The notes: a model not told the origin generated them from the sequence alone. A stretch of DNA of 64,000 nt from JAIBCC01 sp963763855 (GCA_963763855.1 CAVXPU010000005.1:62001-126000), one strand, 5' to 3'. Positions 23,613-32,797 are shown, numbered from the stretch's first letter. Translations and numbers: made by a program.

Positions 23613-24427
23613 ATCTTTGTGTAATAGCCTATAACCACCGATAAAGCCACAAGCGTGCCGTAAATCACTTCCCAAATTCCAATTTTCATCGCCTTCACCC
23701 GTTTGCGATAGGCAGACAAACCCCAAATTGTGCGTCCGCACAAGATTACGAAAATAGGAACCGTAAGAACCGAACTCAGTCCGAAAAAGGCTAAAATACC
23801 AATAAAAATCAAAGCAATAAGATGGCTCGAAATCGGCGAAACTTTAGAAAATCTCTTACCCTTTTCGAGACGTAAACGATTGCGAACGTATAGAATCGAT
23901 GGGATCAAACGTGCGATAAATATCGCCCACAAAGCGAAAGCAATTGCGGGCTTCAAATCGTTTGCCAACGCGATAACGGCGACCGAAGATGAAATCGCGA
24001 CGGCTCCGGTCAGCTCAGGTAAAAGCTGTCGGCTTTGCTTTGAAACGTCGCAATAAATTTGATAAATCGCAAGTGGTATGACGGCGAAGAAAGGCAGAAA
24101 ACTATCAAATTTTACGAAAGATAAACTTCCTAAAAGCCCGAAAGTAAAAATTGTTCCGTAGAGAATCGTCCACTTAAAAGCAAATTCCGTTTGAGGTAAA
24201 TTGCGGTTTGCCAGCCAATCCGTAATGAAGATTTTAAGAGGTTGGCGAGTGAGAAATGCACCGATTACAAGCAGGGAAATCCACATCGAAGCAAGCGTTG
24301 GTGCGATCAGAAGCCCTGCCAACAAAGGCTCAAAGAGAAATCCCCAAGAGCCATGCTCTATCGGCAAGGCAATGCCCTTCAGGCGAATTTTCGGATTAAC
24401 GGGAATTGTTGATAGCGTTGCGGACAT
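23609..24427 (-). CDS. YwiC-like membrane protein
   Basis: The 272-residue protein starts 1 base after the RIC stop. LPIEHGSWGFLFEPLLAGLL is the YwiC-like family signature, followed by about seven or eight further hydrophobic helices and TRQPLKIFITDWL. YwiC lies near nitrate and anaerobic respiration genes in Bacillus, but its function is unknown. The 1-base spacing to ric and 4-base overlap with the radical SAM gene make a three-gene operon, plausibly controlled by the FNR-like box at 25208. Confidence 0.85.
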   Translation of the reverse strand: MSATLSTIPVNPKIRLKGIALPIEHGSWGFLFEPLLAGLLIAPTLASMWISLLVIGAFLTRQPLKIFITDWLANRNLPQTEFAFKWTILYGTIFTFGLLGSLSFVKFDSFLPFFAVIPLAIYQIYCDVSKQSRQLLPELTGAVAISSSVAVIALANDLKPAIAFALWAIFIARLIPSILYVRNRLRLEKGKRFSKVSPISSHLIALIFIGILAFFGLSSVLTVPIFVILCGRTIWGLSAYRKRVKAMKIGIWEVIYGTLVALSVVIGYYTKI

Positions 24428-24428
24428 C

Positions 24429-25148
24429 TTAACTAAAGACCTTTTCTTCCAGTTCAACCGCTCGCGGAAACAGAATATTGTTTTCCAGGTGAATATGCTG
24501 ATGTAAATCGAACTCAAAAGCTTCGAGTCGACCATAAAGTGCCGAAAAACTCAAACATGCACCCTCGGGCAGCCTGTAATCATGTGTCAAATCCCGCATT
24601 TTTCGCAGGATATCTCCGGCTGTATCGTGTTCCGACATCATCATTCGGATTGGGTTTTGCACGGTACCAAAGCAAAATGACGCAACTATGGATTCCGAGA
24701 TTTCCATCTTTTCAATATATGGAAACAGAATCTCCTCTTCCTTCAATAGATGCGTGCTCTGGTCATTGCAAAGAGTTTTGAACAACTTTTCCAGCTCAAA
24801 TAATTCGAGATGATTTTGCCCATGACGATTAACAACCTTTTCCATCAATGGCATCAGATTTCTAATCTCGTCTTTAGTAAATACGTGATGTTTTTGCAGA
24901 ATATAATCGATCAATTCGGATAATTTGGTGTCTTTCAACCATTCGAACTTTCGCAGATCGGTCGTTTCGAGTACATCCTCAATTTTCCGGACAACCGTAT
25001 CGGGATTTGCTCCCGCCGTCTGACAAGCGGCAGTAAACAGACGTTTTCCACCGCAGCAATAATCGATTTTGAAATCTTCGAAAACCCTTGTCGCAATTGG
25101 CATTTCGAGTGCAATTTCGCCAACTGTTTTCGTCATTAAATTTTGCAT
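24429..25148 (-). CDS. ric: Iron-sulfur cluster repair di-iron protein RIC (YtfE/ScdA)
   Basis: ATG at 25148 follows GGAGGGA. Residues ~5-65 are the ScdA_N domain with DYCCGGKRLFTAAC (Cys31, Cys32, Cys42). The rest is a hemerythrin-like bundle with HHVFTKDEI, HLLKEEEILFPYIE, SEHDTAGDIL and HLENNILFPRA supplying the His/Glu ligands. RIC proteins restore Fe-S clusters damaged by nitric oxide or peroxide. The upstream box AGTGATTGAAATCATA contains TGAT-N4-ATCA, the FNR/DNR core, so induction under anaerobic or nitrosative conditions is likely. Confidence 0.92.
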   Translation of the reverse strand: MQNLMTKTVGEIALEMPIATRVFEDFKIDYCCGGKRLFTAACQTAGANPDTVVRKIEDVLETTDLRKFEWLKDTKLSELIDYILQKHHVFTKDEIRNLMPLMEKVVNRHGQNHLELFELEKLFKTLCNDQSTHLLKEEEILFPYIEKMEISESIVASFCFGTVQNPIRMMMSEHDTAGDILRKMRDLTHDYRLPEGACLSFSALYGRLEAFEFDLHQHIHLENNILFPRAVELEEKVFS

Positions 25149-25207
25149 AAAGTCCCTCCGTAAATCATTCAATAAATATAATGATAAACGTAGGAAACAT
25201 ATAAAAA

Positions 25208-25223
25208 TATGATTTCAATCACT
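25208..25223 (-). promoter_or_regulatory. FNR/CRP-like operator upstream of ric
   Basis: On the minus strand AGTGATTGAAATCATA contains the exact FNR/DNR half-sites TGAT-N4-ATCA and lies 59 bases before the ric start. It resembles the boxes at 16342 and 31325. Confidence 0.6.
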
Positions 25224-25247
25224 TAATTGATAAAAACAGACTTTTAA

Positions 25248-27938
25248 TTACCCAATACTTTTCAACGCCGAATGTGCCGAAGAAATTCTCGCTATTGGAA
25301 CTCTAAACGGCGAACAGCTTACATAATCCAATCCAATTGAATCAAAAAAATCGATAGAACGCGGATCGCCGCCGTGTTCTCCGCAAATGCCGATTTTTAG
25401 CTTTGGATTGACAGCTCTACCGCGTTCGATCGCTAATTTGATAAGTTGCCCAACTCCTTCTTGATCAAGCGTTTGGAATGGATCATCGGCGTAAATCTTC
25501 TTATCGATGTAAAAAGGCAGAAATCTCGCTGAATCATCACGGCTTAATCCTAAAGTTGTTTGCGTTAAATCATTTGTGCCAAACGAGAAGAAGTCTGCGT
25601 GAACCGCAATTTTATCCGCAACCAAGGCGGCTCTTGGAAGTTCGATCATCGTTCCGACCAAGTAATCGAATTCCATACCGTGTTCGTTCATTACCTGCTT
25701 TGCAACTTCACGTACCAAAGCGGCTTGGTCATTGAATTCTTCTGCCGTAGAAATAAGCGGGATCATCACTTCCGGACGTGCATCTATTCCTTCACTTTTT
25801 ACCTCGCAAGCTGCTTCAAAAATCGCCCGAACCTGCATTCTGGTTACTTCAGGAACAATAATACCTAAACGGCAGCCCCGAAGTCCGAGCATCGGATTCG
25901 CTTCGGAAAGTTGCTCAACGCGGCGTAGTAATTTACGTTTATCCGCAATCTCGTCAAGCAGAAAATTCATTTTCCTCGGGCTCGCAGTACGTGCCTCAAA
26001 TTTCATTTCGGTCAATTCTTCCATTAGATCCGTTTTGCTTGGCAAGAATTCATGAAGCGGCGGATCAAGAAGGCGAATCGTTACCGATAAACCATTCATT
26101 GCTTTGAAGATCTCAATGAAATCCTTCTTTTGAAATGGCAGAAGCTTTGCCAAAGCTTTCTCGCGTTCGCCGGAACCGCTGGCTAAAATCATTTCCCGCA
26201 TTACTGCAAGGCGATCTTCTCCGAAAAACATATGCTCCGTTCGGCACAAACCGATGCCTTCAGCTCCGTAGTCTCTCGCAACCTTGGAATCATGTCCGGT
26301 ATCCGCATTCGCACGCACTTTCAAACGCCTCGCTGAATCCGCCCACGACATTACAAGCTGAAAATCATCATCAAGTTGGGGTTGAACGGTTGCAATTTTT
26401 CCGCGGTAAACCTTGCCGTGCGTTCCGTCAATCGTAATCCATTCGCCCTTAGTTACCGTAATATCGCCGACCGTAAATTCATTGTGTCCATAATTTACAT
26501 TCAAAGCAGAGGCTCCCGCCACGCATGGTTTTCCCATGCCGCGAGCCACCACCGCCGCGTGCGATGTCATCCCGCCGCGTTGGGTTAAAATCGCTTGTGC
26601 CAAAACCATTCCATGAAAATCATCGGGACTCGTTTCGCGTCTCACCAATATCACTTTTTCACCTTCTTTCGCCATTTCTTCAGCTTCATCCGGTGAGAAA
26701 ACTACGATACCTTGAGCCGCACCCGGACTTGCCGGCAAACCTGTGGTCAAAACTTCCGTCGTATCGTTCGGATCGATCATCGGATGAAGAAGCTGATCAA
26801 GTTGTTCGGGTGAAACTCTCTGCAAAGCAGTTTTTTGGTCAATCAAACCTTCCTTAAACATTGCAACAGCTACCTTTACAGATGCCGCACCGGTTCGCTT
26901 GCCGCTTCTGGTTTGGAGCATCCAAAGCTTTTTGCGTTCAATCGTGAATTCGATATCCTGCATATCGCTGTAGTGTTTTTCAAGTCTGGATGTGATATCA
27001 AATAGCTCGTCATAAACTTCGGGGAGTTGAGTTTTCAGCACTGAAATTGGATTCGGAGTACGGATTCCCGCAACTACATCCTCGCCTTGTGCATTTAATA
27101 AATATTCGCCGTAGAGAACTTTTTCGCCTGTTGAGGGATTGCGGGTAAAGCAAACTCCGGTTCCGCTTGTTTCGCCTAAATTCCCAAAAACCATCGCTTG
27201 AACATTGACGGCTGTTCCCAAATTTCCCGAAATTCGGTGAACACGGCGATAATCAACCGCCCGCTTGCCCATCCAGGAATCAAAAACCGCGGCAATCGCC
27301 ATTTTTAATTGCGATTCAGGATTTTCGGGGAAATCCTTGCGGCTTTCGGAAAAAACAATACGCTTGAAAGTAGCGACAATTTCCTTTAGTTCTTCCGCCG
27401 TTAATTCGGAATCGAGCCGGTTTCCGTTTTTGTAACGCTCCATAATGCGTTCAAATTTTTCATGTTCGATATCCAAAACGATCTGGCTGAAAAGCGAAAT
27501 GAAACGACGATACGAATCCCATGCAAAGCGTTCATCATTGGTTTGTTTTGCTAATCCTATAACGGTCTGGTCATTGAGACCGAGATTCAAAACCGTGTCC
27601 ATCATTCCCGGCATTGAAATCGGCGAACCCGATCTAACGGATACTAATAAAGGGTTTTCTGCATTGCCAAAACCTTTGCTAAGTTTATTTTCAACCTCTG
27701 AAAGATGTTGTTTTACTTGCTCCCAAAGCCCATCCGGGAAAATTTTCTCGTTATCGTGATAGGCATTGCAGCATTCCGTTGTGATAATAAATCCGGGGGG
27801 AACCGGCAGATTATGTCGTGTCATATTGGCGAGTGCTGCACCTTTGCCGCCGAGAATATTCTTGCCGTTTTGTGTGTTTGGATTTTCAAATTCTTCGAAA
27901 AGAAAGCTCCATTGTTTTTGCATTTGTTTGGGTTCCAT
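25248..27938 (-). CDS. ppdK: Pyruvate, phosphate dikinase
   Basis: 896 residues, standard for PPDK, which interconverts pyruvate + ATP + phosphate and PEP + AMP + pyrophosphate. The N-terminal ATP-grasp part has NILGGKGAALANMTRHNLPVPPGF and SVRSGSPISMPGMMDTVLNLG. The swivelling phospho-His domain has GGMTSHAAVVARGMGKPCVAG. The C-terminal TIM barrel has LCRTEHMFF, GLRGCRLGI and FSFGTNDLTQTTLG. No neighbouring gene shares its pathway. Its leader (27939-28023) contains the terminator of the upstream operon. Confidence 0.95.
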   Translation of the reverse strand: MEPKQMQKQWSFLFEEFENPNTQNGKNILGGKGAALANMTRHNLPVPPGFIITTECCNAYHDNEKIFPDGLWEQVKQHLSEVENKLSKGFGNAENPLLVSVRSGSPISMPGMMDTVLNLGLNDQTVIGLAKQTNDERFAWDSYRRFISLFSQIVLDIEHEKFERIMERYKNGNRLDSELTAEELKEIVATFKRIVFSESRKDFPENPESQLKMAIAAVFDSWMGKRAVDYRRVHRISGNLGTAVNVQAMVFGNLGETSGTGVCFTRNPSTGEKVLYGEYLLNAQGEDVVAGIRTPNPISVLKTQLPEVYDELFDITSRLEKHYSDMQDIEFTIERKKLWMLQTRSGKRTGAASVKVAVAMFKEGLIDQKTALQRVSPEQLDQLLHPMIDPNDTTEVLTTGLPASPGAAQGIVVFSPDEAEEMAKEGEKVILVRRETSPDDFHGMVLAQAILTQRGGMTSHAAVVARGMGKPCVAGASALNVNYGHNEFTVGDITVTKGEWITIDGTHGKVYRGKIATVQPQLDDDFQLVMSWADSARRLKVRANADTGHDSKVARDYGAEGIGLCRTEHMFFGEDRLAVMREMILASGSGEREKALAKLLPFQKKDFIEIFKAMNGLSVTIRLLDPPLHEFLPSKTDLMEELTEMKFEARTASPRKMNFLLDEIADKRKLLRRVEQLSEANPMLGLRGCRLGIIVPEVTRMQVRAIFEAACEVKSEGIDARPEVMIPLISTAEEFNDQAALVREVAKQVMNEHGMEFDYLVGTMIELPRAALVADKIAVHADFFSFGTNDLTQTTLGLSRDDSARFLPFYIDKKIYADDPFQTLDQEGVGQLIKLAIERGRAVNPKLKIGICGEHGGDPRSIDFFDSIGLDYVSCSPFRVPIARISSAHSALKSIG

Positions 27939-27969
27939 AATATTTACCTAATCTTTTCAAATAAAAACA

Positions 27970-27998
27970 GGCGTCCATTAAACAAATTAACGGACGCC
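27970..27998 (-). terminator. Terminator of the beta-barrel/decahaem operon
   Basis: GGCGTCC (27970-27976) pairs with GGACGCC (27992-27998), extended by TTAA on both arms. On the minus strand it is followed by a T-rich stretch (TGTTTTTATTT), 25 bases after the beta-barrel gene stop. Confidence 0.75.
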
Positions 27999-28023
27999 AT
28001 CAAAAGACCAAACCAAAAAGTTT

Positions 28024-30192
28024 CTACCTATCAGCTCCGCCAAAATAAATCGTTAAAGATGTATATGGCAGATGTGCCCGATAGTCTTGTATCGTTTGAA
28101 ACTTTTCTTTGTAGTTAAAATATTGATAACCAATATTCCAATCAATATTTTTAGTCAGACGAAACGATGCTCTCACTTCGGGGGATTGTAATTGCATCGG
28201 ATACGAACTGATTATGTTTTCCGGCGAAAGCAGCGTAGTGGTTGAATTTCCAATCAAGATTGGATAAGGATTTGTCAAAGGTCTATCGCCTTGCCCTAAA
28301 TCCTTGCTGATTCGATAACTTGCATATATCGAAAGTCTTTTTATCGGATTTGCCACTACATCAAAGAAAGCATAATGATCGCGAACATAATATTCGCTTC
28401 TGCCCAAAATACGTGCAGATGATGCCGCGATTATATATATTGGCGTTTTACTCGTTTGATGCGTGTATGTGTAACCGCTGCTAAAAGTCAGCTCAGGGAT
28501 TGGATTCCAATCAACAGTTCCGCTGTAAATTCGGCTTTTAACAACAGGTCCAAAACCAATCGGGGGGATATTATCACTTTGAGCAGGATTTGTATTATCT
28601 TTCGAAATTACGGAAAGATTTAAGCCGAATTTATTCAGTGTTACACGATTTCGGATACGGAAATTTGTGAATTCATAATTTTCGATCCGCGTAAAAACGT
28701 TGTCAGCCGTTCCGCGTTCTACATCCCAAAACAACACCCAATTTTTCGTCGGTTTGATCTTCATTCCTGCTAGAACTGTATGGGTAGTGTTTTCTTCATT
28801 TTCACAAAAGATAAGTGGATTTGCCGATCCTGTTCCCGTAAATGGACATTGATTCAGCAAATTATTGCGAGCGGCGACGGCATTATTTGAAAGAATGCTC
28901 AGATCATAACCCGTAACATCAACCTTTCTTTGAGTAAATCGATACCCGACGTGTGCCGAAATTCGATTATTGAATTGAAAATCACCTTCGATCAAATTCG
29001 TATATCTGCGGTAATCATTAACCCGATAGGCGGTTGAAGTTGTTATTCTGGTTGGCTGTGCAATCCCAGCCGCGTTTCTAAAGGCAAATGACTGCCGAAA
29101 ATCTTCGCCGCCATTGACCGCAAATTTATCAAACGAAAACGTATTTGAGATCGTAAAATTATCCGTCGCACGATAGCTAACGCCTAAATCACCTCGCGTT
29201 TGCGGACGTTTTGCTTTTGCGACAATATTATATGCGTCTAAATCGACGAAGTTATTTGAATTATCCCGACCTGTGAATGCATCAATAACTTGAGACCTCG
29301 TTTCCGTACTCGAATAAACGATTCGAGCCGTAATATCCAACTTTTTCGCAAACGTTCGATTAGCATCAAATACCGAATAAAATGCTTCGCCACGAGTTGG
29401 CATCAATCGGCTGAAAGAACTGTAAATCGTTGTATCTGTTGTGTTATTGCCTGCGTTTGGGGTGGTCAATAAATAGTTTGTTTTATCGTTAAAATTACGA
29501 TAACCCTGCGTAAACGACAGGTTAAATCCCACGACTTTGCCTTGAATTCCTGCCCGAAAATCATTTGAAGTAGATTTATTATTTACCGGAGTCGCAAAAT
29601 CATCGCGGTAATTACGAGCCGTCCAAAAGCCCGGACCCGAATATCGGCTATAAGAATATCCAAAATTTAACCTCAACTTTTCGCTTTGTGGAAACACGGT
29701 TAAATCAAAATCGCCCATATTATTTTGGGTATTTTGAGTGTGTTCGCCCAATGCGTGATTATTTAGATTATTAAAATACGTTACCTTTCTAACGTTTGCC
29801 GTTAAACGATATCCGCCCGTTTTCTCGACATTAACGCGGGCAAAACCGCTCGGATCGGCTCCCCAACCCGAAGAATTGATTAATAGAGAATCGAATGCCC
29901 GATTCTTTCCTTCTTTGTCTTCCATGGAAAAGCTTGAATTAAAAACGCGAAAACCTGATTTGTAGTTGAAATCGCTTTTATATTTATTTTCGCTTCCATC
30001 AATACTTTTCCCACGAACGCCAAGCTCAATGCTTGATCTAACTTTGAAACCGCCTAATTCAACCTCATCAGGTGTTGGTGATGGGGGAGGTTGTGCATTT
30101 ACAAGCATTAAACTTCCCAAAATCACCAACAGAGCGAATAAGATTTGGCGGGTTTTACTCACGTTTCTTGTCATATTATTTTTCGTAAACAT
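28024..30192 (-). CDS. Outer-membrane beta-barrel of the MtrB/PioB type (decahaem-associated)
   Basis: ATG at 30192 follows AGGAGG. A signal peptide ends at LVNAQ, then a Pro-rich stretch. The remaining ~680 residues alternate polar and hydrophobic residues with many aromatic-ended strands (for example FNLSFTQGYRNF, ISAHVGYRFTQRKV, LTFSSGYTYTHQTS) and end in aromatic SLTIYFGGADR, as expected of an outer-membrane barrel of 20 or more strands. The gene directly follows a decahaem cytochrome gene, the pairing of MtrA-MtrB and PioA-PioB conduits that pass electrons through the outer membrane. There is no CxxC motif near the N-terminus as in Shewanella MtrB. Confidence 0.7.
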   Translation of the reverse strand: MFTKNNMTRNVSKTRQILFALLVILGSLMLVNAQPPPSPTPDEVELGGFKVRSSIELGVRGKSIDGSENKYKSDFNYKSGFRVFNSSFSMEDKEGKNRAFDSLLINSSGWGADPSGFARVNVEKTGGYRLTANVRKVTYFNNLNNHALGEHTQNTQNNMGDFDLTVFPQSEKLRLNFGYSYSRYSGPGFWTARNYRDDFATPVNNKSTSNDFRAGIQGKVVGFNLSFTQGYRNFNDKTNYLLTTPNAGNNTTDTTIYSSFSRLMPTRGEAFYSVFDANRTFAKKLDITARIVYSSTETRSQVIDAFTGRDNSNNFVDLDAYNIVAKAKRPQTRGDLGVSYRATDNFTISNTFSFDKFAVNGGEDFRQSFAFRNAAGIAQPTRITTSTAYRVNDYRRYTNLIEGDFQFNNRISAHVGYRFTQRKVDVTGYDLSILSNNAVAARNNLLNQCPFTGTGSANPLIFCENEENTTHTVLAGMKIKPTKNWVLFWDVERGTADNVFTRIENYEFTNFRIRNRVTLNKFGLNLSVISKDNTNPAQSDNIPPIGFGPVVKSRIYSGTVDWNPIPELTFSSGYTYTHQTSKTPIYIIAASSARILGRSEYYVRDHYAFFDVVANPIKRLSIYASYRISKDLGQGDRPLTNPYPILIGNSTTTLLSPENIISSYPMQLQSPEVRASFRLTKNIDWNIGYQYFNYKEKFQTIQDYRAHLPYTSLTIYFGGADR

Positions 30193-30213
30193 AATTTCCT
30201 CCTCTTATTTCGC

Positions 30214-31230
30214 TTATCTGAAAAAGAATTTGTGTGAATTAGAGCCATGAATTTTGGCATGGCAAACCGTGCAATTGTTGTATCTTGCCGTTCTCTGATC
30301 ATGCGGAGCTTGCGGTGCACCGGGCTCTGCATTTGAGAGCGTTGTATGACATTCCATACATAATTGACGAATCGAACTGCGTCGCAGCATCTTTGGATTA
30401 TTTGATCCATGCGGTGTATGACAAGCAGCACAACCTTCAGTTTTCAATGGAGCATGTTCGAATGCGAAAGGACCTTGCTTATCGCCATGGCACTTGATGC
30501 AAGAAGCATCTGCACCTACCGAAAGTTTAGTCTGCTTTGCTTCAAAACCGCCGTGGGCGTTATGGCAATCGCTACATTTCATGGTGCCTTCGAGCACTTT
30601 GTGATGAGAAGGTTTGCTAAATTGTGCTTTCACTTCGGTATGGCAAGCAATACAAAGTTGCGGTTCGCTTCTCTTGAGCATTGCTTCAGTCGCACTATTT
30701 GGATTCTGCTTGGTTGCCTCGCCGATTTGTGTAATTGAATCTGCATTGGAATTTCCGTGATTCGGTCCGTGGGCGGTGTGGCATTCGGTGCAGCCTACGT
30801 CATTTCGCCAATGTTCGCCGCGTCTGAAATTGTTGTGACTTTCCTTTCCTGCATGGCAAGCCAGGCAAGTTTCGGAAATTTCTTTTGAATTTTTGTTTTT
30901 AAATGAAATTATTTTTGTTTTATCGCCGCCACCTTCCATATGTGCCTTGCCCGCACCATGGCAAGATTCACAACCCTGAACTTTATCTTTCCAGGATGGG
31001 AGTTTGGCAAGTTTGGCGTGTTTTGTGTCTGCAAAACTATTGAATTGTTCTTCATGACAAGCTTTGCATGATTCGCTTCCAATATAATCATCGGGATTTG
31101 TCTGAATCGCCTGACCCTGCTCGTTTGAACCCATAACTTCAGAGAAATTATTTGCTACAACCAGCGTCAGCAAAACAATTGCAAATCCTGCAATCAGAAT
31201 TATTTTTAATAATTGTATTTTTGAAGCCAT
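30214..31230 (-). CDS. Decahaem c-type cytochrome (DmsE/MtrA/PioA type)
   Basis: ATG at 31230 follows GGAGG. A signal/anchor (ILIAGFAIVLLTLVVAN) leads to a ~300-residue domain with exactly ten CxxCH motifs: CKACH, CESCH, CLACH, CTECH, CIACH, CSDCH, CIKCH, CAACH, CMECH and CTVCH. Spacing and phrases such as YIGSESCKACHEEQFNSFADTKHAK and CSDCHNAHGG match the DmsE-type decahaem family that includes MtrA and PioA. It is 21 bases upstream of the beta-barrel gene. No extracellular MtrC-like decahaem follows, so this looks like a two-part conduit. A CRP-type box is in its promoter. Confidence 0.88.
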   Translation of the reverse strand: MASKIQLLKIILIAGFAIVLLTLVVANNFSEVMGSNEQGQAIQTNPDDYIGSESCKACHEEQFNSFADTKHAKLAKLPSWKDKVQGCESCHGAGKAHMEGGGDKTKIISFKNKNSKEISETCLACHAGKESHNNFRRGEHWRNDVGCTECHTAHGPNHGNSNADSITQIGEATKQNPNSATEAMLKRSEPQLCIACHTEVKAQFSKPSHHKVLEGTMKCSDCHNAHGGFEAKQTKLSVGADASCIKCHGDKQGPFAFEHAPLKTEGCAACHTPHGSNNPKMLRRSSIRQLCMECHTTLSNAEPGAPQAPHDQRTARYNNCTVCHAKIHGSNSHKFFFR

Positions 31231-31324
31231 TATGTTGCCTCCTTATTTAATGCACTCGTTTTGATTGTTAAGTTCTAATAAAGTGCTTCATGTAACATTT
31301 TATGGAGTAAGGCTTTTAGGTGTC

Positions 31325-31340
31325 TGTGAGCATCATCACT
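31325..31340 (-). promoter_or_regulatory. CRP/FNR-type operator upstream of the decahaem gene
   Basis: TGTGAGCATCATCACT (plus strand) is a TGTGA-N6-TCACT dyad 95 bases before the start at 31230. It shares ATCATCAC with the box at 16342. Confidence 0.6.
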
Positions 31341-31393
31341 AAATGAGGAAAATAATTTTCGGGATGGCAAAAGAGGAGAAAAAGGCTCAGATA

Positions 31394-31864
31394 TCAGGCT
31401 TTAATTACCAAGTTTGAAAATTGCCGATAGCTTTCTTGTAGATCATAGGCAAGCATTTGAAGCAGACGAAAAGTAATCTTTGCGTCTCTTCTCAAAAGCC
31501 TGATTAAATCTTGCCGTTTGATAGTTTCACAAATACATGTCGAAATAGTTTCAACTCCGGTTTCGTATGGGAAACAAGCCAGCGATTCCGTCAAACCGAG
31601 AACTTCATTGGGTTCAATATGTCTGATCTCAAAACGTGCGTCGGCTGTTTTTAGGAAAAGATTTGCCTCGCCCGTAAGAAAGATGTGAACAAAACCGGGA
31701 GATTCACCAACATCATAAATTAACTTATGTTCTTTAAATTCAGTTGTTTTTTTGATTTTTTTGAAAGATTGAAGTGTTTTCTCTGATAAATCAGAAAAAA
31801 GACTGTCGGCGGAAAATGGCTTGCCGAGAAAGCTATTAGGATTTCTGTCCGGGAAGGGGTTCAT
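31394..31864 (-). CDS. Cyclic-nucleotide-binding-domain protein lacking a DNA-binding domain
   Basis: ATG at 31864 has GAGG five bases upstream; TTG at 31954 overlapping the upstream stop by 4 bases is the alternative. The 157 residues form a Crp-like beta-roll (EHKLIYDVGESPGFVHIFLTGEANLFLK, IEPNEVLGLTESLACFPYETGVETIS) and the start of the dimer helix (LLQMLAYDLQESYRQF). The protein then stops where the helix-turn-helix would begin. No degraded HTH is visible after the stop. It may be a stand-alone sensor or dominant partner for the complete Crp/Fnr regulator encoded just upstream. Confidence 0.75.
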   Translation of the reverse strand: MNPFPDRNPNSFLGKPFSADSLFSDLSEKTLQSFKKIKKTTEFKEHKLIYDVGESPGFVHIFLTGEANLFLKTADARFEIRHIEPNEVLGLTESLACFPYETGVETISTCICETIKRQDLIRLLRRDAKITFRLLQMLAYDLQESYRQFSNLVIKA

Positions 31865-31950
31865 CATAGCCTCGTTATAGGTTGAGACATATAATTCACC
31901 TTTTTGTATTATTGAAATAGGATGTTCGTCACAAATTTGAGCAACGTATA

Positions 31951-32685
31951 TCAAGATTTCGTATTTGGTCTTGTGCCGATAATATCCTCGAGTTTTTCCT
32001 GATCGTGAATAATCAGCTCCGAACCGCGGCGAGTTATCAAATGTTGTTTCTTGAAGTCTTTCAGAAGTCTGGTTACGGTTTCCCTTGAAGTTCCGATCAT
32101 TTCCGCGATTTCTTCATGGGTGAATGAGATTTTCAGATGAACGCCGTCAACCTTTTTCACCGCCGCCTTGCACCAACCCAGAAAAAGTGTGGCTAATTTA
32201 TCCGAAACAGAGCTTGATAAACCGAGCGAGCAGATTTGCAAATAGGCGGTATTGTAATTTTGTCCAAGCTGTTTAACGGCACTCAGGCAAGCATCGGCAT
32301 TATTTTGTAAAAACTTGAGAAAATCATCATTTCTAATAAAATTTATCTGACACGTTTCGATTACTTCTGCTGTTGCAATATGGATAGAATCCGTCATAGA
32401 AGCACTCAAGCCCAAAATCTCTCCCGGTTCGGCAATATGTAAAATAATCACCTTGCCATCTTTCGAGCTGGTGGAAAGCTTAACTTTTCCCTGGCAAAGG
32501 ATATAAATGCCCTTTGAATCCTCGCCTTCCATAAAAAGAATAGATTTTTTCTGATACTCTTTGCTGGATTTGAGCGATTCAAGAACTCCAAGTGTGCTGT
32601 GGTGCAGATCGCAGAAGAAATTTTCAGTACGCATCTCGCATTCCGCACAATTGTGTTGAACTACTAATTTATCAGAACCTTTCAT
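31951..32685 (-). CDS. Crp/Fnr-family transcriptional regulator
   Basis: This 244-residue protein has an N-terminal Cys cluster HNCAECEMRTENFFCDL (Cys13, Cys16, Cys25), a Crp beta-roll (KSILFMEGEDSKGIYILCQGKVKLS... GEILGLSASMTDSIHIATAEV) and a C-terminal HTH (FTHEEIAEMIGTSRETVTRLLKDFKKQHLI). The three cysteines plus one more in the core (for example CQINF) could ligate an Fe-S cluster as in FNR, but spacing differs from E. coli FNR. TSRETVTR is the Crp/Fnr recognition helix, fitting GTGA-type half-sites. It is the likely regulator of the three boxes found in this region. Confidence 0.88.
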   Translation of the reverse strand: MKGSDKLVVQHNCAECEMRTENFFCDLHHSTLGVLESLKSSKEYQKKSILFMEGEDSKGIYILCQGKVKLSTSSKDGKVIILHIAEPGEILGLSASMTDSIHIATAEVIETCQINFIRNDDFLKFLQNNADACLSAVKQLGQNYNTAYLQICSLGLSSSVSDKLATLFLGWCKAAVKKVDGVHLKISFTHEEIAEMIGTSRETVTRLLKDFKKQHLITRRGSELIIHDQEKLEDIIGTRPNTKS

Positions 32686-32797
32686 AACAATTTGGGCTAG
32701 GAATTACTCAAGATAAATAACTCCAAACAAAGTATAATTTACACTTTCAATTGAAGTTATTATGCTCTCTTTTTACCAAAATTGCCAAAGCAAAATA

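Noticed and set aside
25478..26857. Several plus-strand ORFs antisense to ppdK
   Set aside because: Composition is Arg/Ser-rich shadow coding; the minus-strand ppdK frame is fully conserved.
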